This document shows, piece after piece, positions 11,279 to 22,881 of a stretch of 64,000 nucleotides of DNA. The translations under genes were made by a program, and so were the position numbers. The number at the start of each line of letters is the position of its first letter. Within the stretch, counting starts at the first letter, position 1. The notes under the pieces are model-generated. The model worked only from the letters and a program-made list of their open reading frames with translations, did no database searches and was not told where the DNA came from. This DNA comes from Caenorhabditis elegans (taxonomy: Eukaryota > Nematoda > Chromadorea > Rhabditida > Rhabditidae). The DNA lies in NCBI RefSeq assembly GCF_000002985.6, contig NC_003283.11, positions 13,702,001 through 13,766,000 of the forward strand, in the 5' to 3' direction.

Positions 11279-13270
11279 TCAATGAGAGTGACCAGAAGCT
11301 AGAATTGCGGGGACGACGGCTCCTCCAATTATTAACAGAAGCTCTTTGATCGTGTAACTTGCTCCAGATGAATGAGAATGTCCTATTGAAGATGGTGCAG
11401 TTGCATCCACGACAAGAGAATACTCTGTCTGCTTGTTGTTAGCCTGAAAATGAATTTCCAATTGGAATAGATCAGGTCCATTAGTGTTCGAGAGTTCAAT
11501 TTTCTGTTGGAATTTCCGGGAACAAAATTTTTTAATCCGATTTCAAACATTTTCTTCCATTTTTTTTTTGAAGTTTGAACTCAACTGATAACTACACTCT
11601 ACTTGATAATAAAAAAAAACTCACTAATTCTGGTAGCACATGTACTGTAGCCACGTAGAGGAATGTGCCAGCTGAGAAGAGCATTAATACACCTGTTGAT
11701 GATTCTGATCGCATTGATTCACCCATCTGTAAAATTATTACTAATTTTAGAAAATCGACTTTTCGATAAGATAATCTTTAAATTTTGACAATTTTGTTCT
11801 TTTTAAGAGAAAATAATATGTTTTCTTACGTTTTTTCTCATCATGAAAAAAATGTGATAAAAATTAATTGTTTTGCTTTGTTATTTTTTTAAACTTTTTT
11901 TTTTTGATTTTCGTTGAAAAATAGAATAATTTTTTGATGACATGCTAACAATCGACTAATTTAGAAATCGAAAATTGATTTAAAATTTTTTTTTACCTTT
12001 ACCTTTTTTTAATAATTATGTTTTATCAATACATTTTTAAAATAGAAAATCATAAAAAACTGAATCATTTGCTGAATAATTTTAAAACTTCAATTTTCGA
12101 AACAATTTTTGCTCTCACCTGCATAATTAATACAAATGTGACGAGTGCGGCAAGTGGTGCAGCAGCTGAAAACACAACGAGATGTTTGCGAATTGCTCGT
12201 CGATCAATCGATTCCATTAATAAAAATGAGACAAGTCCGAATGCAGCGGGTGCTTTGTGAAGCATTATAGCAACAAAAACAATTATTTGAACATCGGATT
12301 TGTTGATGACTGAAGCACTTCCTAATGCGACACCGTCCGCTGAAAAAAAATATTTAAATTTTAGCAGAAATAAACTGGAGGATTTTGTAGAAAAATACTT
12401 ACCTGCAGCGTGTACCACGAGCCCAATTGTGGCAGAGATTCCAATTCGGCTTCTCCCTGCTCTATCATCTGAAAATTCAACTTCCAATGGCCATTTCAAT
12501 TAAAAAAAAACAAACTTCTTGCCACCGTGACACTTCCAATTTGATCAACAAGAAGCATGAGTACAAATCCCAAAACTAGTGAATATCCTATTTGTGCGTG
12601 GATATTTCCATGTGAATGCTGCTTCTCTTCGTGCTCTTTTTCGTCGTGTTCGTTGTTCGAATGTGTTTCAACTAAAACATCTCGTTTCTTGCGACTTGGA
12701 GTGTCCGGCGAAGCTGGCGGTGAACGAACAACTCTTCCTATTCTGAAATTTTCTTTTTAATAAAAATAAATATTTTTTATAAGCAAATCCTTTTTTAATC
12801 AAAAACTCACGCTTCGTTTAAAACTGCATTTTTTGGTATAATTCTTGGTAAGTTATCCTCTTTATCCTTCGCATTTTCTAGAATTTGCTTTGCTTCAGCT
12901 GGATTCACAATCGCTCCTTCAGGTGATACAACCGGATTTATATGGTCGTGATGGTTGTGTTGATGGACAGCGCCTGAAAGTTGGTTTTAAATAATAATTT
13001 TTCACTAAAAAATATATTTACCACACTGTGCTCCATACAAAGCTTCAATTCCTTCTGGAATAATAACCGAAAGCGCAGTTCCAACGAGCAGTCCAGCGCC
13101 GAATATACTCACTAATCGAATTCGAGACTGCAATTAAAAAAAAATTATTTGAATCAGAAAAACAAAAAACTCACTTCAGATAAACTGAACATCAAAGGTA
13201 TCGAGCCGGCCATGTAGCTGCCAAAAAACATTGCCGATGAGAGCACCAAGAGGAAACTTACCCCCTCCAT
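11279..13270 (-). CDS. zipt-9: ZIP family zinc transporter, SLC39A9 type
   Basis: Eight exons: 13270-13175, 13127-13022, 12973-12811, 12742-12516, 12468-12403, 12339-12119, 11726-11625, 11443-11279; 381 aa, phases consistent. It follows human ZIP9 along its length: N-terminal TM pair with [12 protein letters not shown], then [18 protein letters not shown], the TM4 metal motif HAAADGVALG, TM5 [29 protein letters not shown], and a hydrophobic C-terminus ending GHSH. It should move zinc into the cytosol from the secretory pathway or outside. It is ~75 residues longer than human ZIP9 because of a charged, His-rich loop between TM2 and TM3 (HQHNHHDH, and a [13 protein letters not shown]-type stretch). 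A splice acceptor ends 3 bases before the ATG (exon begins at 13273), as for SL1 trans-splicing. The symbol comes from family similarity plus memory of this locus. Confidence 0.82.
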
Positions 13271-13774
13271 TGTCTGAAAATCAATAATTTATGTAAATAA
13301 AATGTTTTAACAAATAGAAAAGTCCAGGTTACGTTTTTTGGCAAGTGAAAGAACATGAATTGGCAAAACGAATAGAGATGAAGCGCCGATAAAACTGAAA
13401 ACAGTGAAAACAAAGCAAAAGAAAAAATTCATTTAATGCGTGCGGTAGAGCGCGGTTGCGTTGACACGTCACACACGCTGTGGGAAACATTATCTGGAGA
13501 AACGGATTTCTCATGAGGTATGTTAACGAGGACGCAATTTTAAATTAAATAATCTGTTAGAATATTCTCAAATTCCATAAACGTTATTTGAAAATTTATA
13601 CTTGTAGCTGGAAAAATAGGGATCATTAGAATTTGTAATTCTGCGGAGTGTGCCTTTCCGGGAATTTGTGTGATCTCATTTTGATATGTGGATTCAATGT
13701 GACATTGAAACATTAAAACAGCGACCTGAAAACAAAAAAGAATTACCCAGATGCGAAATTTTGCGATGTATGCG

Positions 13775-14059
13775 CTAAAAATACGATAGCCGGTATCGAC
13801 ACGACAAATTTCTGTCAAATGCAAAAGGATGTGCGCCTTTAAAGAGTACTGTAAGTTGGAACTTTTGTTTCTGGCGAATTTTAATCGTTCAACAGTAAAA
13901 AAAAACATAAATTTACACAAATTGTGGCAGAAACTTAGAAAAATCGATAAAATTCGGCAGAAACGAGAGTTCGAAAATACAGTACTCTTTAAAGGCGCAC
14001 ATTCTTTCGCATTTGACAAACACTTGTCGTGGCGAGACCGGGCACCGTATTTTTGGTGC
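13775..14059. repeat. Foldback MITE containing CCTTTAAAGAGTACTGTA
   Basis: Two inverted arms, ~13775-13853 and ~13978-14059, share the order TAAAAATACG, CGACACGACAA, TGTCAAATGC, then CCTTTAAAGAGTACTGTA, with scattered mismatches. A second, partial copy of the TTTAAAGGCGCAC part lies near 10380-10400 inside an srx intron. This is a non-autonomous dispersed element. I could not assign a superfamily or find a clear target duplication. Confidence 0.65.
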
Positions 14060-14807
14060 AAAAGTCGTATAATTTCACTGCTGGCTAATGTAAATATCAG
14101 CGTTCGATTTTTTAAATTAAATAACAGTAAATTTTGAAAATTTTGTACCCATTTCAATTCTTGAGCATGATATATATTCTTCAAAACAATTTTCAACTTT
14201 CCAGTGGGCTGCAGGCTACACCCGCGTGGGAGAGACCACCTGTGCCCTTTCGATATCAGAAACTTGAAACCACAAGACCTTCATCAATAAAACAAATAAT
14301 ATTGAACTTATTATCTTCAAAAGTTTTATTACGTGTGCCGACGATGTAACTTGTGCCAGTCTCATAGAACATTGTTCTAAAGTTAAAAATTTTCTAGATG
14401 AATTCCGCATAGGCGTGGTTTCAGAAAGAAGACCAAAGAAACAATTTTCGCACGATCTTCAAAAAAAGTCATCATTGATTCAGGAAATGGTAAATTATCG
14501 GAAACAGCTGAAAGGTTAATTACTCACGTTTTTCTCCGAGAAGCTTCAAAGAGAATCATGACGAAAACGATGATGATGAGTTGATAGTTTGCACCCGAAT
14601 TATCGTTTTCTTTACAATTTCTTCGCTCCTCCAATCTTCAGCATTTCCCTATTCAAATATATAACACTATGATAATCGCCTTCAACACTATGAATCAAGT
14701 GGAAATGTCGCGGAGCACACTGATAATAATTGTATTTGTGGGAAAAGAGCAAACTAGTCCAACGATGTGAATTCTATGACGATGATTTCAGGTAGAGGGC
14801 AGAAACT

Positions 14808-14830
14808 CTGATAAGAATAGTTTATAAGGG
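14808..14830 (+). promoter_or_regulatory. GATA site and TATA-like box of vWD-protein gene
   Basis: CTGATAAG at 14808-14815 matches the extended GATA-factor site used by intestinal genes (ELT-2), and TTTATAAGGG at 14821-14830 is TATA-like, 38 bp before the ATG at 14869. Core promoter and gut expression are inferences from these motifs. Confidence 0.5.
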
Positions 14831-14868
14831 CCTGAAGAGTTTCAGTTTGTGTGGAGAGGAAGAGCACA

Positions 14869-17800
14869 ATGGCTCTCTTCAAACATTTGGCTTTATGCCT
14901 TCTTTTAACTCTCGCTGCAGCCGAGGATGACCTCAAGTGTTATGGAGCTGATTGTGAGGTTCCACATTATATGGATGATACGTAAGTTCTGAAGGGTTAC
15001 TGTAGAAATTTGTGTTCATAGATTTTGACTTAAAATTAAATACTATGAAATGTGATTTTTAAAAACATACTTTTTCCTTATACTGTTATTTGTTCAGAAA
15101 AGTCGGAATGAGAGTTAATATTTTTTTTAGAATAAACAATTTTTAGCTAGATCTGAAAAGCCCAGTGAATATCAATTTTTCTTCAAAATCTAGTCCAACA
15201 AGACAGTACTCTATTTTCTCCAATTATCTATTTATCTAATTCCAGTGAACAATGCTCCGGCCTCGAATGTGAATCGAAAGAAACTCTTCTCGCCATGATC
15301 AGCCATTACCAAAAGGAGAAACACGATGAATACTTGGCACCACTCACAAAGCCGATTAGGGACGAAAGTGCGGTTCGCAATTTCCTGAACGAAGTGAGTG
15401 TTTAATCTTAAAACTTTTTAGAACAAAGATTATTATTTCAGGTTGCTGTCACCGGAGACCTCGCCGCCACAGTATCACCACAATGCAGTATTTGCAGTCA
15501 ACCAGGACTTTGTAACAGCGGACAGTGCGTTCCAGACGCACGATTCCCATGGCAATATTTCTAGTACGTTTAAAGCTTCAACAATTTAAAAAAAAGTTCT
15601 ATTTTCAGCTGTGTCTGCCCAGACTATGCATCTGGAAGATTCTGCCAAAATGAGATAAAGTGTAAGGATAACTCTTGCGGAAAGAATGCCGATTGCTATG
15701 TGGCAAACCATCAGCTTAACTGTATTTGTAAGCCAGGATACACAGCCCGTAGAAATGGAAGAGATTGTGATATGAAAGTTCAACAAGCTTGCATGAGTGG
15801 AGATCCTCATTATGTCACTTATGATGGTCTTCGTTTCGACTACCAAGGAACTTGCCCATATGTATTCTCTCAACCATGCACAACACTTCCAGCTCCATAT
15901 TTGTGGTATTCAGTCAGAGCCAAGAACGAGCTGCCAGGAAAGGGATATCAGTAAGTTTAACTACTCGTAAACCATAGAGATCAAATTTCATTCACTAATT
16001 TTCAGCATCTCTCAAGTATCTGAAGTTGAAGTTGATCTTCACAACTTAACAATTCACGTTGATGGACGCTCAAAGACAGCTCTGGTAAATGGAGTTCAAG
16101 TTCTTACCCCATGGTACTTCCCAAACAAAAACACCTGGACCGTGAGAGTTCGTTTCTCTGGATCTACATTCACAATTGAAAATGATCAAGGAGTCGTTGT
16201 CACTTTCACAACTTACAATTCTCTTTGCGTTCAAGTACCAGACATCCCAGAGTTCAACGGAGCTACCACCTTGTGTGGATTGGCTGGAAATATTGATGGA
16301 AAGAAGTTGGATGACGTCGTCAACAAGAATGGATCCGTATTGGCAATCAAGTCGAGTCGTCAACCTGAGAACAACAATCATGCCGATTTCATGAAGACTG
16401 AGGTACGGATTCTGAATGAATGACTTGAAATCATATGTAATTATTCAGGATACCTGGATCACCGACAAGTTCCTGATCCTTCGCCCAGGCCAAGAGAACT
16501 GTATCAACGGCCAGACACTCGATAACAACACAAATTGCGTCAGTACTAGTATTAGTCTAGCCCAGAGTTGCGCGGTACCGCTCAACCTCTCCCTTTCCAC
16601 CTGTTTCTTTTGCAAAAACTTATGATTTTTCAGGATGTTGCAACAGCTTCTCAAACGTGCTACCCAATTCAACAAGCTGAGATGGGACTCGGAACATTCG
16701 GGGCTTGTCAGGGACTTGGAAATGATACTCTTGAAGATTTCTACTACAATTGTATTTACGATATCTGTCGTAATCCAGCATTTAAGTGCACAGAGTTCAC
16801 ATACTTCCTTCAATACTGTCAATTGGCTCTTCCACAAGTTGCAATGAACCAGAACTGGCGCGCCCAGATCAACTGTCCACTTGCTTGCCCATTAAATGCT
16901 CATCCATCTACTTGCACATCATCTTGCCCATCAACTTGTGCTGAACCATTCCCAGAGTATTGTGATCAAGGTTGTGTTGATGGATGTGAATGTGATCCAG
17001 GATATGTCATTGATAATACTGTAACTGGATCTATCAAATGTATCCGACTTGATCAGTGTGGATGTGTTGATTCCGATGGAAACGCTCACAGACCAGGAAA
17101 ACCATGGGTTACTCAGAACTGTACAATCTATCACGAATGCCAAAATGGAACAATGTGGAGTGACTATCGTCCATGCTCAGATGATGGAAGTTGCGTTCTC
17201 AATTCAATTGATATGCAATGCAAGTGTAACAATGGATACCGTGGAGATGGATACAACTGTACTGATATCAATGAATGTGTTGAGACTCCCGGAATTTGCG
17301 GACATGGACAATGTGTCAACACTCCTGGATCTTACCACTGCACCTGCGATGACTTCTGGCTGGGAGACAACTGCAACACCTACAAGCCACGTCGTCACTG
17401 TGCCGATTTGTATGTCTACTGGGGAGTCAGAGAAAGTGGTGTTAACTCCATCAATCCACCATTCGTTCTTCCACAAAGAGCTAAGTTTGCTCCAATGAAT
17501 GTTTATTGCGACATGACAACCAACGGAGGAGGATACACTTTGATGTCTTCAGATACTGCAGATTTGAATACTAATAAGACATTCCAAGTGAGTACTAATT
17601 CCAAATTTGTGAATTGATTGTGAGACAAATAATTTTAAAGTGAATTTTTCAGGACTACTTGATCGGATTCGGAAATCCAGCAACTCAATCTGTGTGGCTT
17701 GGACTCGAGTTCATTCACCAACTTACCACCTATCAGCCACAAAATCTTCGTTTGAACCTCTTCAGATGTGCCAGCAACGGACGCCCATCCCTTACTACTG

Positions 17801-18288
17801 ATTGTACATACCCAACATTCAGTGTTCTTGACTCTACCACTCAATACTCTGTGGTGATCCGTGAGGCTTGTACCGGATCTGAAGCTGATGAGCATTACTA
17901 TCAAGATGGTTGGGCAAGATGGGATTTGACTCAGAATGGACCAAAGTTCTCCACCTGGGATATTGAAGCACAGACCACAATTCCACCAACATTGAGAGCC
18001 AAGATGGAGGGCGATGCAAGTAAGTTTTCGAGCTATAACTTTTCAAATTTCCTAACTAATAATGCATTTTCAGTTTACTACACATGTTCCAAGTCCAACT
18101 TCAACACTGGATGGTGGTATGTCGAGGATCAACTTTGTGGAGCTGCCAACTTGAACGGTGTCCGATACACATGCCCAGTTATTCCAGTTGAAAATGAGCG
18201 TTACTTGAGATGGGCCGAGGGAACACTCGGACAATCGTGGATGTACTTGCGTCCAGTTGGATTCCCAAAATATGACACTAATATGTAA
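14869..18288 (+). CDS. Secreted vWD/C8/TIL/EGF/fibrinogen-like protein
   Basis: Nine exons: 14869-14981, 15246-15393, 15442-15563, 15609-15950, 16006-16402, 16449-16538 (or to 16574), 16634-17587, 17653-18019, 18074-18288; about 915 aa. It has a signal peptide (MALFKHLALCLLLTLAAA), a short N-terminal region, two EGF-like modules (~95-165), a von Willebrand type D domain opening with SGDPHYVTYDGLRFDYQG, a C8-like Cys region, a TIL domain (CPLACPLNAHPSTC...), a vWC-like part, EGF modules including a calcium-binding one (DINECVE), and a C-terminal fibrinogen-like region (NVYCDMTTNGGGYT) ending at Met-stop. The architecture resembles alpha-tectorin, zonadhesin and FCGBP-type matrix proteins. Exon 6 has two in-phase donors; GTCAGT at 16539 looks better than GTACCG at 16575. 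Codon choice is strongly biased, suggesting high expression. Confidence 0.82.
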
Positions 18289-18818
18289 TATGTTTGGGTT
18301 TTGAACATTCTCACATGAAATTGTATCTTTGAAGTTTTCAAATCTTTGTTACGAGTAAAATAATGAACAATTCACATTCTGAAACCACTCGCACATCAAA
18401 TAATAATTAGCTTCACCGAGGATCTGATCCTGAGTTTGACAAGAAATTTAATAGAAAATGGCATGCCCACGAGTCTGCCGATTGGGTATTTCTTTATGAT
18501 TCGGCTCTAAATTTAATAGTTTGTTTTAAATTATTCAAAAAAACATATTTAATTTTTCGATAGGCCAGTTGTGCAATCAAATATTTTGACAGAGAAACCT
18601 ATAGAAAACGATTTTGCAAACACTCTGAATGCGAACAATGCTTTGCAAAATTCTTTTTTATGAACGCTCCTATATTTGATTTTTTTTGCAAAAGTGCAGT
18701 GACTGAAAAATGACTCCAAATTGCAAATAAACTGCACGTCAAAAACATGGAAATTTTGCCAACACAAGTTCACAACAAAAATCGGCGTTCAGTCTGTCTT
18801 GAAACGAGTTCAGAAAAG
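18289..18818. other. Intergenic upstream of scl gene
   Basis: About 530 bp of AT-rich DNA following the vWD-protein stop, presumably containing its 3' UTR and the promoter of the scl gene. No motif was recognised with confidence. Confidence 0.4.
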
Positions 18819-20196
18819 ATGCTTTATCAATTGGCTCTCTTCGCACTTCTTGGTACCTCGGCATTCAGAGGCAACTTTCTGCCACACTTTGCCAACGTAT
18901 TTAGTGCCACTAAAATAAGTTGCCAAACTGCTGGCAGGAAGTTGCCAAGTTGTTGGCAGGAAGTTGCCACAGTTGTGGCAGCAAGTGGGAAAGAACGCTC
19001 AGCAACATCTAAATGTTGGCAGGAATGTGCAAAAGTTTGGCGGGAAGTTGCAAGTAAGCAAAGTTTGGCAGAACGTTGCCTCTAAATGCCGAGGAGCGTT
19101 CTTTCCCACTTGCTGCCACTACGCGGCAACTTCCTGCCAACAACTCGGCAACTTTCTGCCAGCAATTCGGCAACTTATTTTAGTGGCACTAAATAAGTTG
19201 CCAAAGTGTGGCAGGAAGTTGCCTCTGAATGCCGAGACAGTATCTGCATTCAGTCCAGCTGCTCAAGCTTCCATTGTAAAGATCCACAATGACTTGAGAT
19301 CTGAAATCGCTAAAGGATTATTTTTGGCTAAAGGAATTGAGAAACCTCCAGCATCTGATATGATGAAAATTGTAAGTTCGAAAATTTGAGCTATACAATC
19401 ATATTATTTTCTGCAGTCTTGGGATGATAGCATTGCTGAATCAGCTCAAACATTCATTGAAAAATGCCCAATGAATCACACAAAAACTGAGTACGGCGAG
19501 AATATGCACAGATCTTGGTCATCCAAAGAGATTACCGATCTTGATATTTATGTAAGTTTTCTTGAATTCTTATTTGCATAGCTCTTAATATTAAGGGAAC
19601 AAAAGCGGCAGAGTCCTGGGCTGGTGAATTCCAGAAAAAGGGATGGGAATCTAATATTTATACAAAAGATACCGAAAAGTCGGGAATCGGGCATGCAACC
19701 CAGATGGTTTGGTCTCAAGCCTACTTAATTGGATGTGGAGTTAAGGATTGTGGTCCTGATAAAACAAAAAAGAACATGCATAAGATTACAGTAGTGTGTC
19801 GATATATAGAAAAGTGAGTAAACATAAATTTAATTTTAATAAAAAGTCACTGACAACTAATCTAAAGCCTTGATCAAGGCTATGTGGATCAAGGTCAGTG
19901 GCGAGCAATCTTTTTTGGCAAATTCGGTCATTTGCCGTTTTTCTACATAAAGTCTGACAACTGAACCCACCTTTGCCACCCATCATTTGGAATGTTTTTC
20001 CAATTCTGGCACACAGGAACTGGAGACAATTATTTCATATGTACTTTCTACTCATACTTTCCAGCCACTACTACATTTCCTCAAGCTTATTTTCAGAGGA
20101 AACATCAAAGATACCAACATCTACAATGAAGGAAAGACGTGTTCTGCGTGCCCATCTTCAGCAAAATGCGAGCCTGAATCCGGTCTTTGTACTTAA
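18819..20196 (+). pseudogene. SCP/CAP (scl) gene interrupted by a foldback element
   Basis: Exon pieces: 18819-18856, then the inserted element, 19239-19371, 19417-19551, 19596-19813, 20097-20196. The start encodes a signal peptide (MLYQLALFALLGT). After the element follow the CAP domain hallmarks IHNDLRS, the HATQMVWSQ signature and the C-terminal CSAC...GLCT cysteines. With the 380-bp element and one copy of its AC target duplication removed, all phases join to a 207-residue protein, the usual scl length. As it stands, the frame from the start codon enters the element and ends at 19085, and the downstream CAP frame is a different one. Family members are secreted CAP proteins of unclear biochemical role. 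Removal of the element by splicing cannot be excluded, so this may be a rescued gene rather than a dead one. Confidence 0.7.
18857..19236. mobile_element. 380-bp palindromic MITE in scl exon 1
   Basis: Terminal inverted repeats begin CTCGGCATTCAGAGGCAAC and mirror each other at 18857 and 19236. The arms continue through CTGCCACACTTTG and TTAGTGCCACTAA-type sequence, and the interior repeats the words GGCAACTT and CTGCCA many times. AC flanks both sides (18855-18856, 19237-19238), the likely 2-bp target duplication. There is no coding capacity of its own, although frames stay open through it by chance. Confidence 0.75.
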
Positions 20197-20253
20197 TTTT
20201 GTCGTGTTCACAATATTTACAAAGCTCAAAAGTTTTAAATGGTAACTTTTTTA

Positions 20254-22881
20254 TTATGAATAAATAAAATTTGAAAACTTTAAATAAAAGCAAATTACAA
20301 TAATCATCGAAATTGTTAATTCTGACTTTTTAAAATTAATTTGCTTCATGTCAAAACTGACAACTGCCATTGAATTTCGATCCCATCCATCATATGAAAT
20401 TTGCATAAAATTACCTTTCGCTTCTCTTCGAGTCCAATAGTCGGTGCTTTCGGAAACACTGGAACTTTGTAAAATTCAAAATTTTAGGAGGAACAAATGT
20501 ACATACAATTCCTTATATGAAAAGTTGTTTGATGCAGTTGGCCCTGTTTTTATGGTCAATGATTCTCCGGTCGCTGAAATCCGAACATCTTTCACATTCA
20601 CACCGAACATGAATTTTTGATCTCGATCTTCTGGAAATGAAAACACCATGTGATATTTTAATATGAAATTCTTGGTGAAATTAAGGTTTGGAGTTTATAA
20701 ACACTCAACTTACGATGTGCACATAAAGTCTACAATAAAGCTACAGCTATTCAATCACTATTTGTAAACACAAATAAAAATAATAAAGTCAAACCATTTC
20801 GAAACTACAGAGTATTTCGAAACATAACACAATGTTAGGAAGTTTCTTATGAACTGTCAGCTGCTTGCGTGTTTATCTGTATATAAACAACCAATCATTT
20901 TCAGCATTTCAGTTCGGTCCGGAGTTGATGGGTTATTTATTCTCTCGATTCAAATGCTCTTCACAATGCTTCACAGTGGTTAATAATGCTTGTTTCTCCC
21001 ATCAACAACAACTTGACCGAATTTTTTTTGATTTACTTAACTTGCTGGCAGCGCTATTGGCACACATACATCATGCACTCGCCCCCTTTCTTCAAAATTT
21101 CCATTAAAAATTACCGAATTGAAAAGAGAATGCAGGCGCTGTGAACGGGTCCCAAAGAGACGGTGAGAAAATAGTCCCTCTCCTTCCATCATACGGTTTC
21201 AGCCATTTTTCAGCCATTGATTCTGAAACGAAGTTTTTGAAACTCTGATCGAGCTAGCCCAAAACTAACTTCTTGTAAGCTTCGAAAAAATTTTACTCAG
21301 GTCACAATTTTGAAATTGTGTACCTATGAGTTTGAAGAAAAAGGAAACTTTCAATAATTAGCGAAAGAAAATCTTACGGGTCAGTGAAGTGTCCAATGTA
21401 ACTGCGATGCCACTGTAATGATTTATCATTGTGAACATTCGCGCGGGAATCAATTGAGGAAAGTAAGAGTCCAGTGCAGAAGACATCGTATAGTTAAGCA
21501 GGGTTGAAGTGTTGTAAGTAGGTGACAACGGACGGAGTTCAATGTAAGTTTTTGAGATCTGAAAGATTTTCAATTAGCTGTAACCATATCATTTATCAAT
21601 ATCACATTTGTTTTTGATTTATGAAATTTGAGTACTGTCCAATAAAAATGTTGACAATCCGAGCATATCCAAGTATAAGCTGTTCCCTGATCACTTGCAT
21701 CAAACAATTCTCCAGTTGTTCTTTGATTTCGGCTTGTCAAAATAGCTTTATACTTTGAAAACACCACAATTTCTGTAAAAGAACATTGATTGCAACTACT
21801 CAAATTACTCGAGAACTCTCACTTGAAAAGTCATTTCCAATCAAATAAGATGGAGATTTAACGTCGTAAAAATTCACAATAGTGATATTATTTGATGTTG
21901 AGTATTTTTGTCTTTTTAAGAAATTCGAAAGTCGAGCGACCATTCTGCAATTTGTAACATCTCCACAGTCATAGACAAATATAAAATCGAGAAGAGCGTC
22001 GTAATCCTGCGTGTTTTTAACAGCAATGTTGAGGGCAACCTGAAAGGAAAACTATGTGCTTTAAAAATAAATAAAAAAAGAACTGTATAAACTGTATCAG
22101 TAGTCCGGATTTAGATTACCTAAATAACAACGCGCAAGGAAAAGCAAGAACCACTTTTATATTGCTATATTGAAATAAACATTTCAAAAAAAGTGATATG
22201 TTTTGAAACTTAAATTCTATGTTTCATGAAATACACTTACCCTATCCTTATCCTTTGAATGAAAAGTATAATACCGATTTTTCATGTTTCCCAATGAAAA
22301 ATACTCTCCAGTTGGAATAAGAACATGTTGATACTTTTTTGCAATATTCACAAATTCGTAAATTGCAAACATTTGACTTGTGTTACTGATTGTATTTATA
22401 TGAAGTATTGCACTTGGAGCCGATGACCATTGATCAATGTGTTGATTTGGGGTGATAAGTCTCTAATTCATTAATTTCAAATTTTTTAAAATTTATTTCC
22501 TACATATGAACAACGCCCAAACTATCCGTAAACGTGATATTATCTCCAAGAAGTTGATCATAATGTGTGCTGATCGAGAAATGAAGTGCCCAGCCGGGAT
22601 AAACGTAGAAATTATAAGCACAGTCATACAGGGCAGGTATTACTGATAGACCAACACGACCATATGGTATCACACCAATTGGACCACTTTCAGCAGTGAT
22701 GAAGTTACTCGGACATACTGAAATGAAGGAGATGGGCCACTTTATGAAATTTCGGTTCACTTTTGCAAGTGAATATTTTCGAAACTCTCGGAAAACAAAT
22801 CTTATTAAACCTACCGAAACTATTTTCGGCAGAAATTGAAGTGTATGTCAAAAAGTCAAGAATCAACGTGATGAAGAACAT
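20254..22881 (-). CDS. CUB-like domain protein with hydrophobic C-terminus (copy 1)
   Basis: Eight exons: 22881-22815, 22717-22504, 22460-22241, 22039-21823, 21772-21585, 21558-21378, 20630-20507, 20464-20254; 473 aa with consistent phases. Signal peptide MFFITLILDFLTYTSISA, then a nematode CUB-like (CUB_2) domain with FIFVYDCGD and YLIGNDFS, and a second half with TYTWICSDCQHFYW and MISYDGWDRN-like strands. The last ~20 residues are hydrophobic (SMIIVICFYL), which suggests a GPI signal or membrane anchor. It is the most divergent member of the array. It converges with the scl gene: its stop lies only 57 bp from the scl stop. Intron 6 (20631-21377) contains one arm of a long-distance inverted duplication. 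Many relatives are induced by infection in the gut, but their molecular function is unknown. Confidence 0.75.
20802..21032 (+). repeat. Inverted duplicate, left copy
   Basis: A ~230-bp segment in an intron of CUB-like copy 1 that recurs in opposite orientation at 32038-32265. By eye the two are about 95% identical, including CTGTCAGCTGCTTGC, CCAATCATTTTCAG and CCCATCAACAACAACTTGAC. Confidence 0.8.

Larger units (their letters stand above)
13271..14868. other. Divergent promoter region with a MITE
   Basis: Region between the divergent zinc-transporter (-) and vWD-protein (+) genes. It holds a short GC-richer block (~13430-13500), a foldback repeat at 13775-14059 (listed separately), and the likely promoter of the + gene near 14800-14868. 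Open frames at 13540-14196 (-) and 13829-14137 (+) run through the repeat and are not considered genes. Confidence 0.5.

Noticed and set aside
13540-14196. 218-residue minus open frame and 102-residue plus frame
   Set aside because: Both run through the foldback MITE at 13775-14059; no start context, splice sites or domain.
16539-16574. Extended exon 6 of the vWD protein to 16574
   Set aside because: In phase and possible, but the donor GTACCG is weaker than GTCAGT at 16539; kept only as an alternative.
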